The position numbers and the translations under genes were made by a program. The notes beneath the pieces were generated by a model. It made no database searches, was not told where the DNA came from, and saw only the letters and a list, made by a program, of their open reading frames with translations. DNA of 64,000 nucleotides from Ferriphaselus amnicola (GTDB taxonomy: Bacteria > Pseudomonadota > Gammaproteobacteria > Burkholderiales > Gallionellaceae). Positions 63,413-64,000 of this stretch are shown piece by piece (within the stretch, counting starts at the first letter, position 1; every line of letters begins with the position of its first letter). The stretch spans positions 2,046,001 to 2,110,000 of the forward strand of contig NZ_AP018738.1 in the NCBI RefSeq assembly GCF_000974685.2. Reading direction: 5' to 3'.

Positions 63413-64000
63413 TCCTTCTCCTCATCTCTGGGCATTTCGGCAAACAATTCTTTCAAAGTAACATCGGCCTGCGCGGCCGACAACTCCGCCATACGCGCCA
63501 TCCAGGCCAGAATAGCTGCATCCTCATCGGAGGCATACAGCTTGGGCACGGTGTACACGAACTTGGCATAGAGTTCGCTTGCTCGGATATGTTCCGCATC
63601 GCGGATCATTATCCATCCATTGGCGGCGAGTTTACGAACCACACCGATCTTGACCAGCTTATCAAGGATCAGCTCCAGCCTCTCGAAACTGACATGCAAG
63701 TGACCGCTCAGACTGGGCATGGACTGCACTGTCCCCGTACGCAGTCCTTCGTCCATGATGCGTAGCACCCGCAAAGCATAGTACAACTCCGTGGCTGGCG
63801 TGAGCGGCCCAGCGACCTTGCTGCGCCAGTGCGGTAGCGTAGCTGTAATCAACGCCCCGACCAGCGTGGTCAGCCAAGAAAAATAGACCCACAGCAGAAA
63901 GATCGGGATGCTGGCAAACGTACCATAGACCAGTTTGTACGTTGGAAAATGCGAGATGTAGATGGCAAAGATACGGCTCATGGTCTCAAATGCCACCGAC
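63409..64000 (-). CDS. YihY/BrkB-family membrane protein, C-terminal fragment
   Basis: The last 197 codons of a gene running off the right edge. It begins in a segment typical of the last membrane helices (YGTFASIPIFLLWVYFSWLTTLVGALI), with YKLVYG before it as in YihY (UPF0761). A cytosolic winged-helix-like extension of about 140 residues follows (GHLHVSFERLELILDKLVKI), usual in betaproteobacterial members. Despite older naming it is not an RNase BN. Followed by the overlapping lipoprotein gene. Confidence 0.88.
   Translation of the reverse strand, partial: SVAFETMSRIFAIYISHFPTYKLVYGTFASIPIFLLWVYFSWLTTLVGALITATLPHWRSKVAGPLTPATELYYALRVLRIMDEGLRTGTVQSMPSLSGHLHVSFERLELILDKLVKIGVVRKLAANGWIMIRDAEHIRASELYAKFVYTVPKLYASDEDAAILAWMARMAELSAAQADVTLKELFAEMPRDEEKE

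Overview
The window looks like chromosomal DNA of a betaproteobacterium, most plausibly in or near the Nitrosomonadales/Gallionellaceae. This rests on gene order and protein character: ilvB-ilvH-ilvC-pssA, the ECF sigma/DUF3619/DUF3106 trio, perM-hda facing purM, purN followed by two DUF3108 genes and an RsmB-like methyltransferase, and a cphA pair with a cyanophycin-associated ABC transporter. Genus-level placement is inference. Most of the window is dense, GC-rich, housekeeping-type sequence with many 1-8 bp gene overlaps. I found no rRNA, tRNA, CRISPR array, prophage or intact insertion sequence.

Layout. 1-3.5 kb: branched-chain amino acid operon plus pssA (minus). 3.6-5 kb: small ECF sigma operon (plus). 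5-8.7 kb: lptF/lptG diverging from pepA. 9-12.5 kb: smc. 12.6-14.3 kb: queF and a sugar kinase. 14.3-15 kb: crcB with DUF190. 15-20.2 kb: one minus-strand run panC-panD-arnC-split arnA-arnD, making pantothenate precursors and UDP-L-Ara4N intermediates. 20.4-21.2 kb: an AT-richer orphan gene separating panC from panB. 21.3-24.6 kb: panB, a deoxynucleoside kinase, folK, pcnB. 24.6-26.3 kb: a BtuCD/FecCD-like importer. 26.4-30.1 kb: psiF, a HAD phosphatase, a FimV-like protein, hda. 30.1-38.8 kb: perM, purM, an AT-rich acyltransferase/nucleotidyltransferase insert, purN, two DUF3108 proteins, an RNA methyltransferase. 38.8-44.5 kb: a sulfate regulon (cysB-like, cysA, cysW, cysT, an EAL protein, sbp). 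45-47.4 kb: alanine dehydrogenase and cysteine synthase. 47.9-52 kb: kup with a KdpE and a shortened KdpD. 52.1-59.6 kb: a four-gene cyanophycin locus. 59.7-64 kb: mqo, rlhA, a small lipoprotein and a partial yihY.

How the genes connect. The sulfate block and cysK form an assimilation set. Its CysB-like regulator carries an in-frame amber codon 31 codons before the expected end of the family. The cyanophycin block pairs a full synthetase with a P-loop-deficient paralogue, an ABC exporter-type protein with an unusual N-terminal domain and zinc ribbon, and a DUF1854 partner. The FimV-like protein ends in two copies of the 24-residue motif known from c-di-GMP-binding MshEN domains, and an EAL phosphodiesterase lies inside the sulfate cluster, so c-di-GMP signalling may touch both loci. 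Two unrelated orphan genes end inside the same roughly 44 bp palindromic module (20.4 and 47.8 kb). These are the most interesting items.
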